Both the position numbers and the translations under genes were made by a program. Shown here in pieces: positions 44,587 to 56,075 of a DNA stretch of 64,000 nucleotides. The DNA comes from Lunularia cruciata. Its lineage: Eukaryota > Streptophyta > Marchantiopsida > Lunulariales > Lunulariaceae. The notes below the pieces were generated by a model. That model searched no databases, had not been told where the DNA came from, and was given only the letters and a program-made list of their open reading frames with translations. Every line of letters begins with the position of its first letter. The stretch's first letter is position 1. The DNA lies in assembly GCA_948567375.1 (NCBI GenBank), contig OX419757.1:11112974-11176973 (forward strand), given 5' to 3'.

Positions 44587-46009
44587 GACATGCATTCTAC
44601 GAATGGATAATATATATCCACGACACTTCATGCGCATCCATAGTCTATTCATATATAGAATAAATGTCAGATGTGTTATATAGTCTTGAAGGTTCAAATA
44701 AAAATAACAAAAATAAGATAATTCCAATAATTAATTTCAAGCCATATCCGTTGTTTCTAAAGGTATATCCACATTTAAACTTCGATCCAAATCCTCGAGT
44801 TTATATCTGTATTTTTCTGTTAAATATGTAAATTGAACTTTAGACAATTTGTACATTTATAGGATACCTTACATAGATGTTAATATATAATACATATCCA
44901 AAAATACATTGAAATTCTTATTTGATTCCACTAACATAAATTTTCTATTATAAAGAAAATTATTACAAATATCTAATAGAGAAGGATAAATTATATATAT
45001 TTAAATCAACAGATATACATGAAGTAAACACAAGTTATTTTTGAAAGAGAAATCTGTTCAATCATCTACTTTGCTTTTCCTTTTGATATAACAGTCCACT
45101 AATTTGAACCTTCAAATTATTAAAGTCTTTCAAATATTTTTCTCATTTTGAGAAGTTCTATAGTATGAAGTGATGATGTGGCAACTAAAATTTCTTTCTG
45201 TAGTATTTTATTTTGATAATATATTGAAAGAATTCATTACATAAATAGCTTTCGCAGCTTTAGCTGATTACTATTAATATTTGAGTCTGCTTTGAAGATA
45301 TGTGAATTGTCAAAACTGGTAATGCCAAATATTTTATTAAATCTTGAAATATATCTTTATCTTCTTAACGCTAGCTTTATTTAATCTCTATTTACCAGTC
45401 TTTCAATTGAATAAAAATTTCTTTAATAATTATAAAATATTTATTTGAACTGGAAATAAGAAAAATATCATTTATTCATTCATCTAAGAAATATAAAATT
45501 GTATAAAAGAATTAATTCCTTAATTATTATTATATATTAAGATAAATTATTATAAATTTATAAATTTATTTCATAATCTTATATAACAATCTAATTATAA
45601 ATTTTTCTTGAATTATTTGATGGGAAATGAACCATGATCAACTCCATCAATAAAGAAATAGCATTTGAGTTTGGCACCTTTATTATGGATAACATAGAAA
45701 AGATTTACAAAATAAATATAACATGTAGGAATACATAGGTAAATACAATCATCATTTTCACATTGATCTACCTAGAAATATAATGGACACCAATCACATT
45801 TATAATTATGTATAGTTGATATGGAAAGAAAATTCTTGAAAGAAAGGTTTTAAAAATTAGAATTTATATTTGTATATCATTTAAGGATTAGAAACTGCTA
45901 ATGGTGATTCTCTTCTATGTCTAAGTTGTATACCTTAGTTACCGGAGTTTTTGGTAGAAACCTATATGGAGTACCCCTTGAAGGAATTTTGAAGAGGAAT
46001 GGAGACAAT
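44587..46009. other. AT-rich stretch without recognised gene
   Basis: About 1.4 kb of very A+T-rich DNA, stop-rich in all frames. Apart from the 44-bp repeat at 45070-45113 nothing was recognised. Confidence 0.45.
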
Positions 46010-46150
46010 ATAGGATAACATAATAAGGAGGATGGGAAGACACATCAAGCAGTCACATATCCTTCACATCTAAAGTGATATGCCTTTGTGCAATCCTTGA
46101 TAAATATATCAAACATTGCATCCATCACTCCCTTAAACTTTGGGGAAGAA
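46010..46150 (-). mobile_element. Internally deleted fragment of the non-LTR element
   Basis: GGATAACATAATAAGGAGGATGGGAAGACACATCAAGC matches the antisense 3' UTR. Then TGTGCAATCCTTGATAAATATATCAAACATTGCATCCATC matches antisense codons of the C-terminal region (plus strand about 22262-22310 of the full copy). About 200 bp between them are missing. It is followed by a CA/TA microsatellite. Confidence 0.7.
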
Positions 46151-46157
46151 TTTATTG

Positions 46158-46236
<79 letters not shown>
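46158..46236. repeat. (CA)n(TA)n microsatellite
   Basis: About five CA units run into more than thirty TA units. It separates the non-LTR fragment from the truncated LTR of family B. Reading frames through it are meaningless. Confidence 0.95.
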
Positions 46237-46237
<1 letters not shown>

Positions 46238-46318
46238 TGCTATACATCACTTTCACAATCATACACTATAGAAGCACAACTCATACAGAAGTCATACATG
46301 TGAACTCTAAAGTGCTGC

Positions 46319-46868
46319 AATAATCAATTTAGTTCACACACAACTTGGATCAACAACTCAACTCAAGAAACTACCATCAATAGGCTCAATTACACAATCA
46401 ATCCATATCCACTTTAGCTAACAGACTCCATGTGTTGCTCACCAATCTCTACCCACCATAATTAGGAACTCAAAGGCTCAACATCAGAGAAGTGAACTCT
46501 CTGGAGCTGCACTTTGAAAGTATACTCCTTTGGCTCAACCCAAAACTCTAACTATAATGGTGCCACTAATGGCCCATTTAATGGTATGAATGGTGTAATT
46601 GAAAATAGCCCTAACGGTGTGATCAGTAGCTCTAATATAAAATCTGGTTGCCACTAAGTAGTCTTTGAGCAACTACAAATATACCTTTTATATCCATAGT
46701 TGCAAGAATAACACTCCAATGTCCAAGCAAACTAGTTTCAATGTTGCAAATATTGTGATAACTATTGTGCATATATACATTTGTTACACAAAATACATCA
46801 TTGTCAACATCATAAACTATAGAAGAACAACTCATAATGAAGTCATATATGAACTCTAAAGTACCACA
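46319..46868 (-). repeat. 3' LTR of family B copy B2, followed by part of a second LTR
   Basis: On the minus strand the LTR begins TGTGGTACTTTAGAG at 46868, two bases after a G-rich polypurine tract. The block 46320-46760 matches the 5' LTR at 55630-56070. At 46319 a second LTR start appears (TGCAGCACTTTAGAG), and 46230-46319 repeats 46770-46868. The second LTR is cut off at the microsatellite. Confidence 0.7.
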
Positions 46869-46870
46869 AT

Positions 46871-46886
46871 CTCCCCCCCTCCCCCT
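46871..46886 (-). promoter_or_regulatory. Polypurine tract of copy B2
   Basis: CTCCCCCCCTCCCCCT on the plus strand, so an almost pure G tract on the element strand, directly upstream of the 3' LTR start TGTGG. It is the position expected of the plus-strand primer of LTR elements. Confidence 0.75.
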
Positions 46887-47936
46887 AGTTGGCCGTTAGG
46901 TCACTCTAACTCCTAAAAGTCATCTACTCCAAGTATGTGATATGCACTATGGTGTGCAAAGATCAAGAGACCATGTGCTATCAAGCCCTATCGTTAATTG
47001 CTTGTATAAAATCTATACCACAAAAGGAGTGAACTAGCTATGGATCAAGTATATCAAGGACGTGGCCATTGTGTTTGAGGAACCATTGTGAAGAGAGGAT
47101 TCAAACATGCCATATGTCATCCTCTTGATTAGCTATCACACACCAACATAGTAGTAGCTTCACCAAAAGAGCCATATAACATACACTACAAGCCTTCATG
47201 TATATCTACCAAGCTTGGATCTAGAGTGCCATCAATGTTTGGGAGGTGGTATTGCATAAAATTGCACACAAGATCCTTCCAAACAACACTATCATGTCCT
47301 TCCAATATGAAGGCTCTGGAAGGAAAAATCTCACACACTCTCAAGATAGTGTGGCCTATAGTCTCATCAAGTATCATTAGTGCAGTTTATTATAGATACA
47401 CATAGTCACTCAGATGAAAACAACCAAACCAAGAGTGGCCCATCATACGGATCTCTAACTTGACTTTCTTTGGAGCTTCTTCAAACTTGGAAGGTCTATT
47501 TAATGCACATTCTCTCTCTTTCAAAAATTGATGGAATGAGGATCTGTAACCTCCTCCTTATATAGTAGCATAGTTTTAGGTATCCTTATGTTAAGCAATT
47601 GCTATGTTCTCAAAGACCATTGGCATCACTCTCCAAAATATCTCTACCCATTGAGAACATACGTTCATCCATATATCTAAATCATCTAAGTCCAACACTA
47701 TAGAAGCATTGCGACAAATAACTACATGTACATTTGGATCTGTTCATAGAGTAGAAAGTAAGGAGAGAAGGATGTTAAGGAGACTTGTTAGCTGAATTTA
47801 TATCACATGGCTGAATTGATGGCCCATGGTAATTGGAGTTCTCAATCTCCCAAGTGACCTCTCTTCATCATCTTAACCACTCTCTTTACTACACTATCTA
47901 TTTTAGGATGATCTTGGGAGGTAGTGTAATGATCAA

Positions 47937-48330
47937 TCATAGCCTTATCGCACAAGACCTAAAACTCTTCCTAGAACTATATATCCTAATCAACCAAGAC
48001 CTCAATTGGTGCACAAAATGACTAAAAACCTTATCCAAGAACAAGTAAATTGTCCCTTCATTGGACTTGTCAAAAGCTACCACCAACTCAATCCACTTGG
48101 AGAAGTGCTCCAACCTAACCAAAACATACCGATGAAGTCTCATAGTCAATAGTAAAGGTCCAACAAAGTCCAAAATCCAATGGTAATCCAACCCCATGAT
48201 AAGTAATGGGTGTAACTATGGCATAGGAGCAATGGTACTCTAACTCAATCACAAACCACACATCTAACATCAAACTATTATATATTGGTCTAAATATTGC
48301 ACCACCAATAATGACTTTGGAGTAAGCTAT
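47937..48330 (-). pseudogene. Integrase core remnant (B2)
   Basis: Frame 47937-48197 reads MGLDYHWILDFVGPL, YVLVRLEHFSKWIELV, FLDKVFSHF. It corresponds to the Ty3/gypsy integrase segment W..D..GPL..........V.V..FSKW.E, with the first catalytic Asp at LDF. Upstream (48.2-48.3 kb) the H2C2 region is decayed. The copy in B3 at 63428-63640 is the same segment. Non-functional. Confidence 0.85.
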
Positions 48331-48799
48331 ATGTTTACTTTACTCCAAAATGTCCTAGTTTCTCATGAACATATCATACCAATTGTGGTCTCTAAGATAG
48401 AAGAGATACTACTTGCATCCTACCATACTACCATCCTCCCATATCAAAGAAGATATTTGCCCTCCAACCTAAATTGCTTAGCTCATTGAAGGACATGGTC
48501 TCTCTCCTTGGCACCAACTATGCTAATTAAAACACTAAAGCAAAGATAGTCTATCACTACGCCATCATCATAAATATCTTGCTTACTAGGACCAATATCT
48601 CCATCTCTACCACCTCAAAAACTCATTTGGTCTATATTGAGAGAGATACCATCAAAGCCTTAGAAAATATACAAAATAGCAAATGCATGCCAACTTGGCA
48701 CCATCTCCTCATTTGTCTCACCATGCTAATGTGCTTTGGTCTGATCTTCTTGATTGGTACATGGGTTTCTACTCAAATCATCTACATCAAGTTCACCAC

Positions 48800-49560
48800 T
48801 CTGTAGGCCAAGGAATATGTACAATAGCTTCTACCTTGGTCTATTAAACACCAAGTCCACCAAGGTACATAGTGTGATATAGATATTCAACCTACTCATG
48901 CAAGAATTTTCACTTCCCAAGATGTTATTTGAGTCCATGAGATCTAAATCTCTCAAACAACTCCAACAAAAGTCTCTCATACTCCTCCACAATTGTGCTA
49001 TCTACCAAAATGTCATCAATATAGTGCCAAGAAAAATCCAATCCCATTAGGATCTTGTCTATGACCCTCTAGAACTTGGTAGGAGTGTTCCTTACCCAAA
49101 TGGTAAGAACCTCCACTGACAACACACCCTTACCGTGAGGATCAATAGCCCAAAATGTTATCTTAGACTTATCTTTATCCTTGATTGGCAACTAATGATA
49201 TCTTACTCAAAGATGTTTGCATGCCCAATCACATCAAAGGTATCCTCTAATGTCGGCATAGCATATCAATCAGCCCTAGTCAATCAATTGACAGGATGGT
49301 AATCTCTACCTATTTATGTAATTGCCGTGCATATCTTTCTTGGTTGGCATTACTATAATTGAAGCATATTGTCAATGTGGAATCTCTACCAAGCCAGCCT
49401 CAGAGAGGTCTCTATTACGGCTCTAAATCAAGGCTCTCTCCCTATCATTGAATTTGTAAGGACATCAAAAAATAGATTTGTGACTAGCTAACTCAATCCT
49501 AATAGTATGACCTTTCAAAGCACCCAAATCTTTCATATTGAAGGCAGAAACAATTGGTGT
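48800..49560 (-). pseudogene. Reverse transcriptase remnant (B2)
   Basis: The minus strand through 49001-49025 reads YIDDILV, and neighbouring pieces match the RT of B1 (11.5-12.5 kb) at the DNA level, including the FSMKDLGALK-type strip near 49530. Many stops are present. RNase H, expected at 48.5-48.8 kb, is mostly deleted: only a scrap around 48640-48810 equivalent to the DGLSR region is visible. Confidence 0.75.
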
Positions 49561-50335
49561 AGCTCCTCAAGAAGCTCCAAACTCTCCGTCTTTGCACTCT
49601 TGTAAGCTTGGATCCAATGTTTGGCTCCCAAGTATCCTTTCTAACTCATGTAGAAGTGGAAAATGCATTGATTGGTTGCTACACTTGGCCCTTGGAAGTA
49701 GTAATTTTATGCCCCAACCTTAGAGCATAAAACTCCCTTTGCTTTGGCTGCAAGCTCAACATGTCCTTTGGCTACATCCCAAGTAGACCAAAGGTGTAAT
49801 CCATGTAGACCATGCTTACTATTAGTGACTAGTTGTGTCCTAAGAAAACCATGTCCACCTGGTCCACTACCCCTTGCATATGATCAAATCATCTTGATAG
49901 ACACAAAGCTCACAAGTGTTTGAGTGGTGATGTCTATCAAGCAAATCCTATGTTGCTCAACCAATCCAATCACAATCCATATCAAATAGTTCATGTCCAT
50001 AGCTTGACCTAGCACTTGATGCGTGGATGCCTCTAACTTTACTAAAATGGTGGTAATATTAGTATGGAAACCCATTCCCCACTCTCCTTCTCTCTCTTTG
50101 GCATTGAGCTCCACCAACTATTGTAATTGTGAATCCCAAACAAGTCCAAGACCTCCCTCTAAAAAAGCATGGGAGCCTTAGGAAATAGTGTGATTGAGTG
50201 TGGGTAAAGTAGCTTTAGGCTGCCCACCAAGCTTCACCACTACCATAAATGACCTATCAACCATTATCATTGTCTAAGACTAAAGCCCAACATCCAAGAT
50301 ATCATCAAGAATCAGATGTGATGGTTGTTGATTAC

Positions 50336-51074
50336 TGTAATGCTCCAAGGATATGAGACTTGAGAAGAAACACACGATTTTGCACTCAACCTTCAATGCC
50401 CCAAAGGAACACCTTCTCTTTATTATATAGACAAAGAGGATCTCCTCCAAGCAAGCTCCACCCTAGGATTAGGCACACTAATAGGTGACATGTCAGCAAG
50501 CTCCACCCTTGGATTACCTACTTGGATGGGTGATATGTGGTCTTGGTCCTATCTGGTTGGTCAAACAAGCTTTGACCAAAGGGAACTTTTAGGAAATCTT
50601 CCTATAGAAATCTTAGAATCACATGGATGAGGTACCGTTGGAAAGCTCTTGATGAGACAAAGCAAGGGGGAGGGAAGGATAGCCTTTCCTCCATAGGGGG
50701 GGGGGATCTACACATTTTTGAGGCCTAATTCATCCGTTTAGGTCTCTACAATTGCCTTCAAAGATTTCAAGCATATTTTGGTTCCTACTCTATTAGTAGA
50801 ATTCCCCTTTTGGTGATACCTCTTTCTGATCTATTCAGTCCATCATGTGTAACACCCTTTCAGATGTTACTAAACCAATTCTCACCTTTAAATCATATGT
50901 CTAGCTATTGGTTCTAAGGTTTTCAAGTCTATTTTAGTTTTTGCACTATTTGTAGAAGTACCTTTTTGGTGATACTTCTTTTTGATCTATTTTGACCATC
51001 ATGTATAACATCATTCCCAATATTACCAAACCAAATTTCACATCTAGATCATATGGCTAGCTCTTGGTATTACA
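50336..51074 (+). mobile_element. Solo LTR of a third family (copy C1, 739 bp)
   Basis: It begins TGTAATGCTCC and ends GGTATTACA, so the TG...CA ends carry the short inverted repeat TGTAAT/ATTACA. The flanks ATTAC (50331-50335) and AATAC (51075-51079) are a near-perfect target duplication. B1 reads straight through the equivalent site (about 13190-13210). It contains two tandem internal copies of a 150-160-bp block and a G11 run at about 50695-50705. Orientation is arbitrary, since no coding part exists. Confidence 0.85.
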
Positions 51075-53366
51075 AATACCATGATATACATAATGTAGAA
51101 CCTCCTTAGGTAAGAGGTTTGTCCACCAAAGACAAAGACAATGAGCCCATGATCCAACTCTGGTTGCATTCCACAACATGGTAGGTCTCATCCAAGAATG
51201 GATCTGAAGTGTAATCGCCATCATTCTGATGCAAGAATCACTCATCACATGGACGTTCTCCAAAATGTAGGCTGGAGAAACTACTTGATGAACTTGGAGA
51301 TATCATGGTATACATAACATCTTCCAAAACACACCAAAATAGAGACCTTGTAGACCTTGGCCAACATGGGTATGTCACTAATATGGTCATCCAAAAATCA
51401 CCAAATGAATGGGATCCTATTTGTCCAAATTGTATACCCCCAACAAAGAAATGTCTATTAGTAATCCTTGACTATTGACATTGGTAATAATTCAAGATTA
51501 TAATAGGCCAAGTGTGCCATATAATATAACAAGACTTGTCTAGCAATCTCATCTCTCTCAACATACAAATACCTCTAAACTTATATGCATGCCAATATTA
51601 CCATAGCTAGTCTAGTGTTGATCCCAACAAACAACTCCAATAAGCATACTCTCTCTACTAGATATTGCCAAGCAATAAGTTTAGTATCCAAAGGTGACAA
51701 GGTAATAAACTCTAGAGACTCATCTTCAAATTGGTCCATAGGTCCTATAAAGGCTCCATTACAAGCCTATTGCACCAACCTATCCACATGTTGCTACAAA
51801 TCCTCATCAAAACTCCATAGTGGAACATCCAAGGTAGATAGAACAACTCCATTCATACTCCAAATCCAAGTGATCTCCTTTGGTATTTGGGTATCTTTTG
51901 CATTGTACTTTCCCCTCTACTAACTCACCAAGCTAAGTAATGGAACCACTAAAACCTAAAGTAAATGTCATGCTCTCTAACTGAAATGAGCCAAGACTAT
52001 TATTACTAAAGCGCACCAATATGCAAACACATGTTCCTCACTTGATTATCAACTTGGCCTATAGGAAGTTGTCTCCCCAAAATAGTCAAAGTTAAAACCC
52101 ATGGGATATAGCATTGTTCCACCAACTAGCACATCATACAATTTTCCAACATAAGAGGTAGAAGTCACACCACCTAAATCTGATCTCCTTTGAGCTATAG
52201 CCATGCTAGCCAATCTTTGCTCCAACCACTTAGTTAGAGTAGCAATGGTTGTATCAAATGCAAGGGCAAGTACTATGCCCCTACCAATCCTCTACCACCA
52301 TCTTGTACTCCATAACTTGGGGCTCCTCTAACACCTACCATAGTAGCCTTACCTCTCCATAACTCTAGGTGGAGGTCAAAGCATCAGTCACTAGTATAAA
52401 CAAATCTATGGCAATAGTCACACTATTTCCAGGCTGGCTATGGCACTCCAAGGGTAAAATACCTACTACCCTATATTCAATCTCTCTTGTGTTGAGGTCC
52501 ACCATAAGTCCAACAAGCAATACCAACAATCAATGGTTGTTGCTCACCAAAAAATGAAGGTGAAGATCTAGGTGCACTAGGCGTTCCATAAGATTGTGGT
52601 TGTATGCTTTGCCCTCAAAAGCCAACATAATGTGATGCACTCTATTATACTCTAGAAGAAGTAATAGTTGTAAATGAGTTCTCCTTACAAAATCTAGATT
52701 TCACCACTCTCTCCTCTACTATGTGGAGCTCAATATGCTCAATCAAACTTAAGACCACCACCAAAATCAATGAGGTAGCTTAGTAACAACATAGAATCAA
52801 GTCTTTATGTGACAACTTCTTGTCCAATATGCCACCAAAACTGGACTGCTTGGGCATTAATAATTCCCTACGTGAAATTGATCAGCCATCTCATGTGAGT
52901 GTATATCTTGTGTAGGCTTTCTCAAGCCTTTTGTTGGAACTCCTACAAGCTCTTTGGCTTGTTAACTGCACTCCTTGGTAGTTTTGTCTCAAACACTAAA
53001 AGAACTCCACCATGAGGTTAAACCTTGGTATTACACTACCTCCTATAATGGTACCTCAACTCATAGTATTACCATCTCCAACTAGTGCTTCTCCACTAGA
53101 TACACCAATGCTACTAGAGCTAGAACTCATGGATACTACCAATCTATCTTTAGAAATTGAGTTTGAAATGATGGAGATGTAGTTCAAAGACCGTTATGGT
53201 CTCCATAGCTCAATTTCCTCCAAGTGAGCTCCCTTAAACTTGTGGTAGTCATCTATTGGCATATCTTCCAAGTGTTAGAAAATCCCTTCCATGCCATGAA
53301 GCATATGAATAAAGTCAAGTTTTTCATCTACTACATATCACATCGACTATCAAATTGTTAGATCAT

Positions 53367-54119
53367 TATAATACCAATAGCTAGACACATGATCTAGAGA
53401 TAAAATTTGATTTGGTAACATCTGGAAGGATGCTAAACATGATGGAATAAGTAGATTAGACAGAGATATGACCAAAAGAGTACTTCTACTAATAGGCCAA
53501 AAATCAAAACATGCTTGAAGACTTTAGAATCAATAGCTAGATACATGATCTATAGAGGAAATTTGGTTTGGTAACACTTTGGAGGATGTTATACATGATG
53601 GAGACTAAAGAGATCAGATAGAGGTATCACCAAAAGAGTGCTTCTACTAATAGGACAAAAACCAAAATAGGCCTGAAAACTTCAAAGGCAATTCTAGAGG
53701 CCTATATGGATGAATTAGACCTCTAAAATGTATTAAACCCCCCTCCCCAAATGGAGCAAAGGCTAGCCTTCCCTTCCCCCTGGTTTTTCTTGCCAATAGC
53801 TTTCCAACTGTACCTCACCCACATGATTTTGAGATTCCTATTGGAAGATTCCTTAAAAGATTCCCTCCGATCAAAGCCTATTTGATGAACCAGATAGGAC
53901 CAAGACCAACATGTCACCCATCCAAGCAAGTGAATCTAAGGGTGGAGATTGCTGACAGGTCACCTATCCATGTACCTAAATCCTATGGTGGAGCTTCCTT
54001 GGAGGAGATCTTCCTTGGCTATATAATAAAGACAAGGTGCTTTTTTGGAGCATCGAAGGATTGAGAGTGAAATCTGTGTTTTTTCTCATTGAGAGTTCTC
54101 TTGTCCTTAGAGTATTACA
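53367..54119 (-). mobile_element. Solo LTR of the third family (copy C2, 753 bp, inverted)
   Basis: Reverse complement of C1 with moderate divergence. Its ends are TATAATACC on the left (TG changed to TA) and AGTATTACA on the right. It is flanked by a perfect 5-bp duplication ATCAT (53362-53366 and 54120-54124). The empty site is visible in B1 near 16380. Its TATA-like TATATAATAAAG (about 54020) would be the promoter of the lost element. Confidence 0.9.
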
Positions 54120-54744
54120 ATCATCCAACTCAATAGTGCCCACTATACTAGAGTAGTGCTTGGGGCCTTTGGAGACCATATAATTTTTTTCCATATCCCA
54201 CAACAACAATATGGACACACAATGTGCATTCTCTACTAAATCAACTCTTGTGTTAGACCCTAAATTGGTAACAATATCTTCCCTTATTGGGACTTGAGAT
54301 ATCGGTTGATGTCAAGCAAAAATTCATGTAAACCTATTATGTACTACAACACAATCTCCTTTGGAATCCTTGGATAAATCTATCAAGAATGTACTCCAAG
54401 CTACTATTATAACCACCAAGTGCTACTAATAATCAAACACCACCAACTAATATACCTTTAACTTTGACAACTATACTAGAGAAAAGTGTGACCTTTAACC
54501 TATCATCACAAAATGCACTCTCACAATTTGAAGATCATCACTTCTTACCTCATCAAAGAGAAATATATAGAGTCTGATTAGTCATCACTCCAACATCACT
54601 ATCAAGAGCACCAAAATGCTAAATCAAGGCACCTAACACAAACATGGAGCACAAATAAGAAAGGGTCCAATCACAAGAAAACTCAAAAATACCCTTTATC
54701 TCACAAATCAAAACCATACACACTCTACCACCATTTGGGATTTG

Positions 54745-56075
54745 ACATAATATGAATATCTATCTACTCATATGCTACCAACATTACCAAGAATGACATC
54801 AAAGACCCTCTTCTAGCCAAATTTACATATGTATAGATATGAATCTAGTACGACAAGTGAGTGTAGACTAGTTTGCTAGTGCACCAATCTAGGAACCAAA
54901 GTTCCAACGTTCAAATCTTATTGCATATAATCCTAAAAGGTGAATAGATTTTGCCAAAGGACTACAAAAACATGATCTAAACTAGCAAACTTCATGCTAA
55001 TAAGTTGGCCTTTCTAGCCCACATCCTTATGCCTTGAAGCCTTAAAACACCAAATCAAGGCTTTCTTCTTACCAATCAAACCTTCTCCAACTAGACTAAC
55101 CTTGACTAACTCGACCACTAAATTCCTTTGAGACCTCCAAATGCCTCTTTGTCTGACCTCCAATACTTGCTCTACCTTGAGATTGGACTCCAAATCAAAC
55201 TTTCACCAACTCTAATAGACCTCTACTATAGTTGGTTGATCTCCAAATCCTCCACCAAATGCCAAATCAAGTCAAATTAAGGGGATATGGACTTCCAAAT
55301 CTTTACTTCAAGAGGATGGGATTCCTAAATTTTACCCTAATTTTATCTTTTGGCTCAAATTGCATCACCATGACCTCCAATTTCTCTCTCTTGCTCTCAA
55401 ATTGAACACTTATTGGTTCAATTTGACCTCAATTTCATAGAATTTAGGTAGCACTTGAACACACCATCCACCCTATTGTCAACTTGACAACAAGTCACAC
55501 AACACTTTTGTGAACAATATACTCAATTGAAATTGAACAACGATCAAGTAATAATGATCAAAGGTATCATGAATTTCCCATGCATGTAGATACCACTAAC
55601 ACCCTTAGTTCCTACACTCAATTTCCCCTTTACGTCACTTCTTTAATATGATCAATTTAGTTCACACACAACTTGGATCAACAACTCAACTCTCAACTCA
55701 AGAAACTACCATCAATAGGCTCTAGTTATACAATGAAGCCATACCCACTCTAATTAAGAGACTTCAAGTGACATTCATTGGCCTTTGTCCACCATAGCAA
55801 AGAACTTAAAGATTCAACATCAAAGAAATGAGCTCTCTAGAACTACACTCCAAAAGTATAACCCTCTTACTCGACTTGGAAATCCAACCCTAATAATGTC
55901 ATTGATATCCCATCTAACAATACAAAGGATTTAATTGACAATATCCCCAATGGTGTGATCAATGGCCCTAACACAAAATCTGGCTACCACTAACTAGTCA
56001 TTGAGCAACTATCCATATAACTTGACTAACACTCCCATGTCCAAGCAAACTAGCTTTGGCATTGTAAATGTTATG
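54745..56075 (-). repeat. 5' LTR and leader of family B copy B2
   Basis: The outer part (55630-56070) matches the 3' LTR at 46320-46760. On the element strand the inner end near 54745 reads TATGTCAAATCCCAAATGGTGG (B1: ATATCAAATGCCAAATGG at about 17050), which may be a variant Met-tRNA-type primer site. It contains a tRNA-like insertion at 54856-55075. Confidence 0.55.
54856..55075 (+). mobile_element. tRNA-derived SINE-like segment in the B2 leader
   Basis: GTGAGTGTAGACTAGTTTGC, TAGTGCACCAATCTAGGAACC and GTTCAAATC resemble an A box (TRGCNNAGYNGG), an anticodon arm and a B box in the right order and spacing for a tRNA head. A body of about 140 bp follows. The same segment lies in B3 on the opposite strand (59640-59853), so it has the same orientation relative to the element in both, and it is missing in B1. 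It is either a SINE inserted in the ancestor of B2 and B3 or a leader part deleted from B1. Confidence 0.45.

Larger units (their letters stand above)
46158..56075 (-). mobile_element. Ty3/gypsy family B, copy B2 with two nested solo LTRs
   Basis: A minus-strand copy, the most complete of family B in the window: 5' LTR (about 54745-56075), gag (52.3-53.4 kb, zinc knuckle decayed at about 52380-52425), a long undefined coding stretch (49.6-52.3 kb), RT (48.8-49.5 kb), integrase (47.9-48.3 kb), polypurine tract and 3' LTR. All frames are broken. Two solo LTRs of another family (50336-51074 and 53367-54119) interrupt it cleanly, as shown by comparison with B1. Confidence 0.85.

Noticed and set aside
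46088-46303. Open frame through the TA repeat
   Set aside because: An alternating Ile/Tyr product of a microsatellite.
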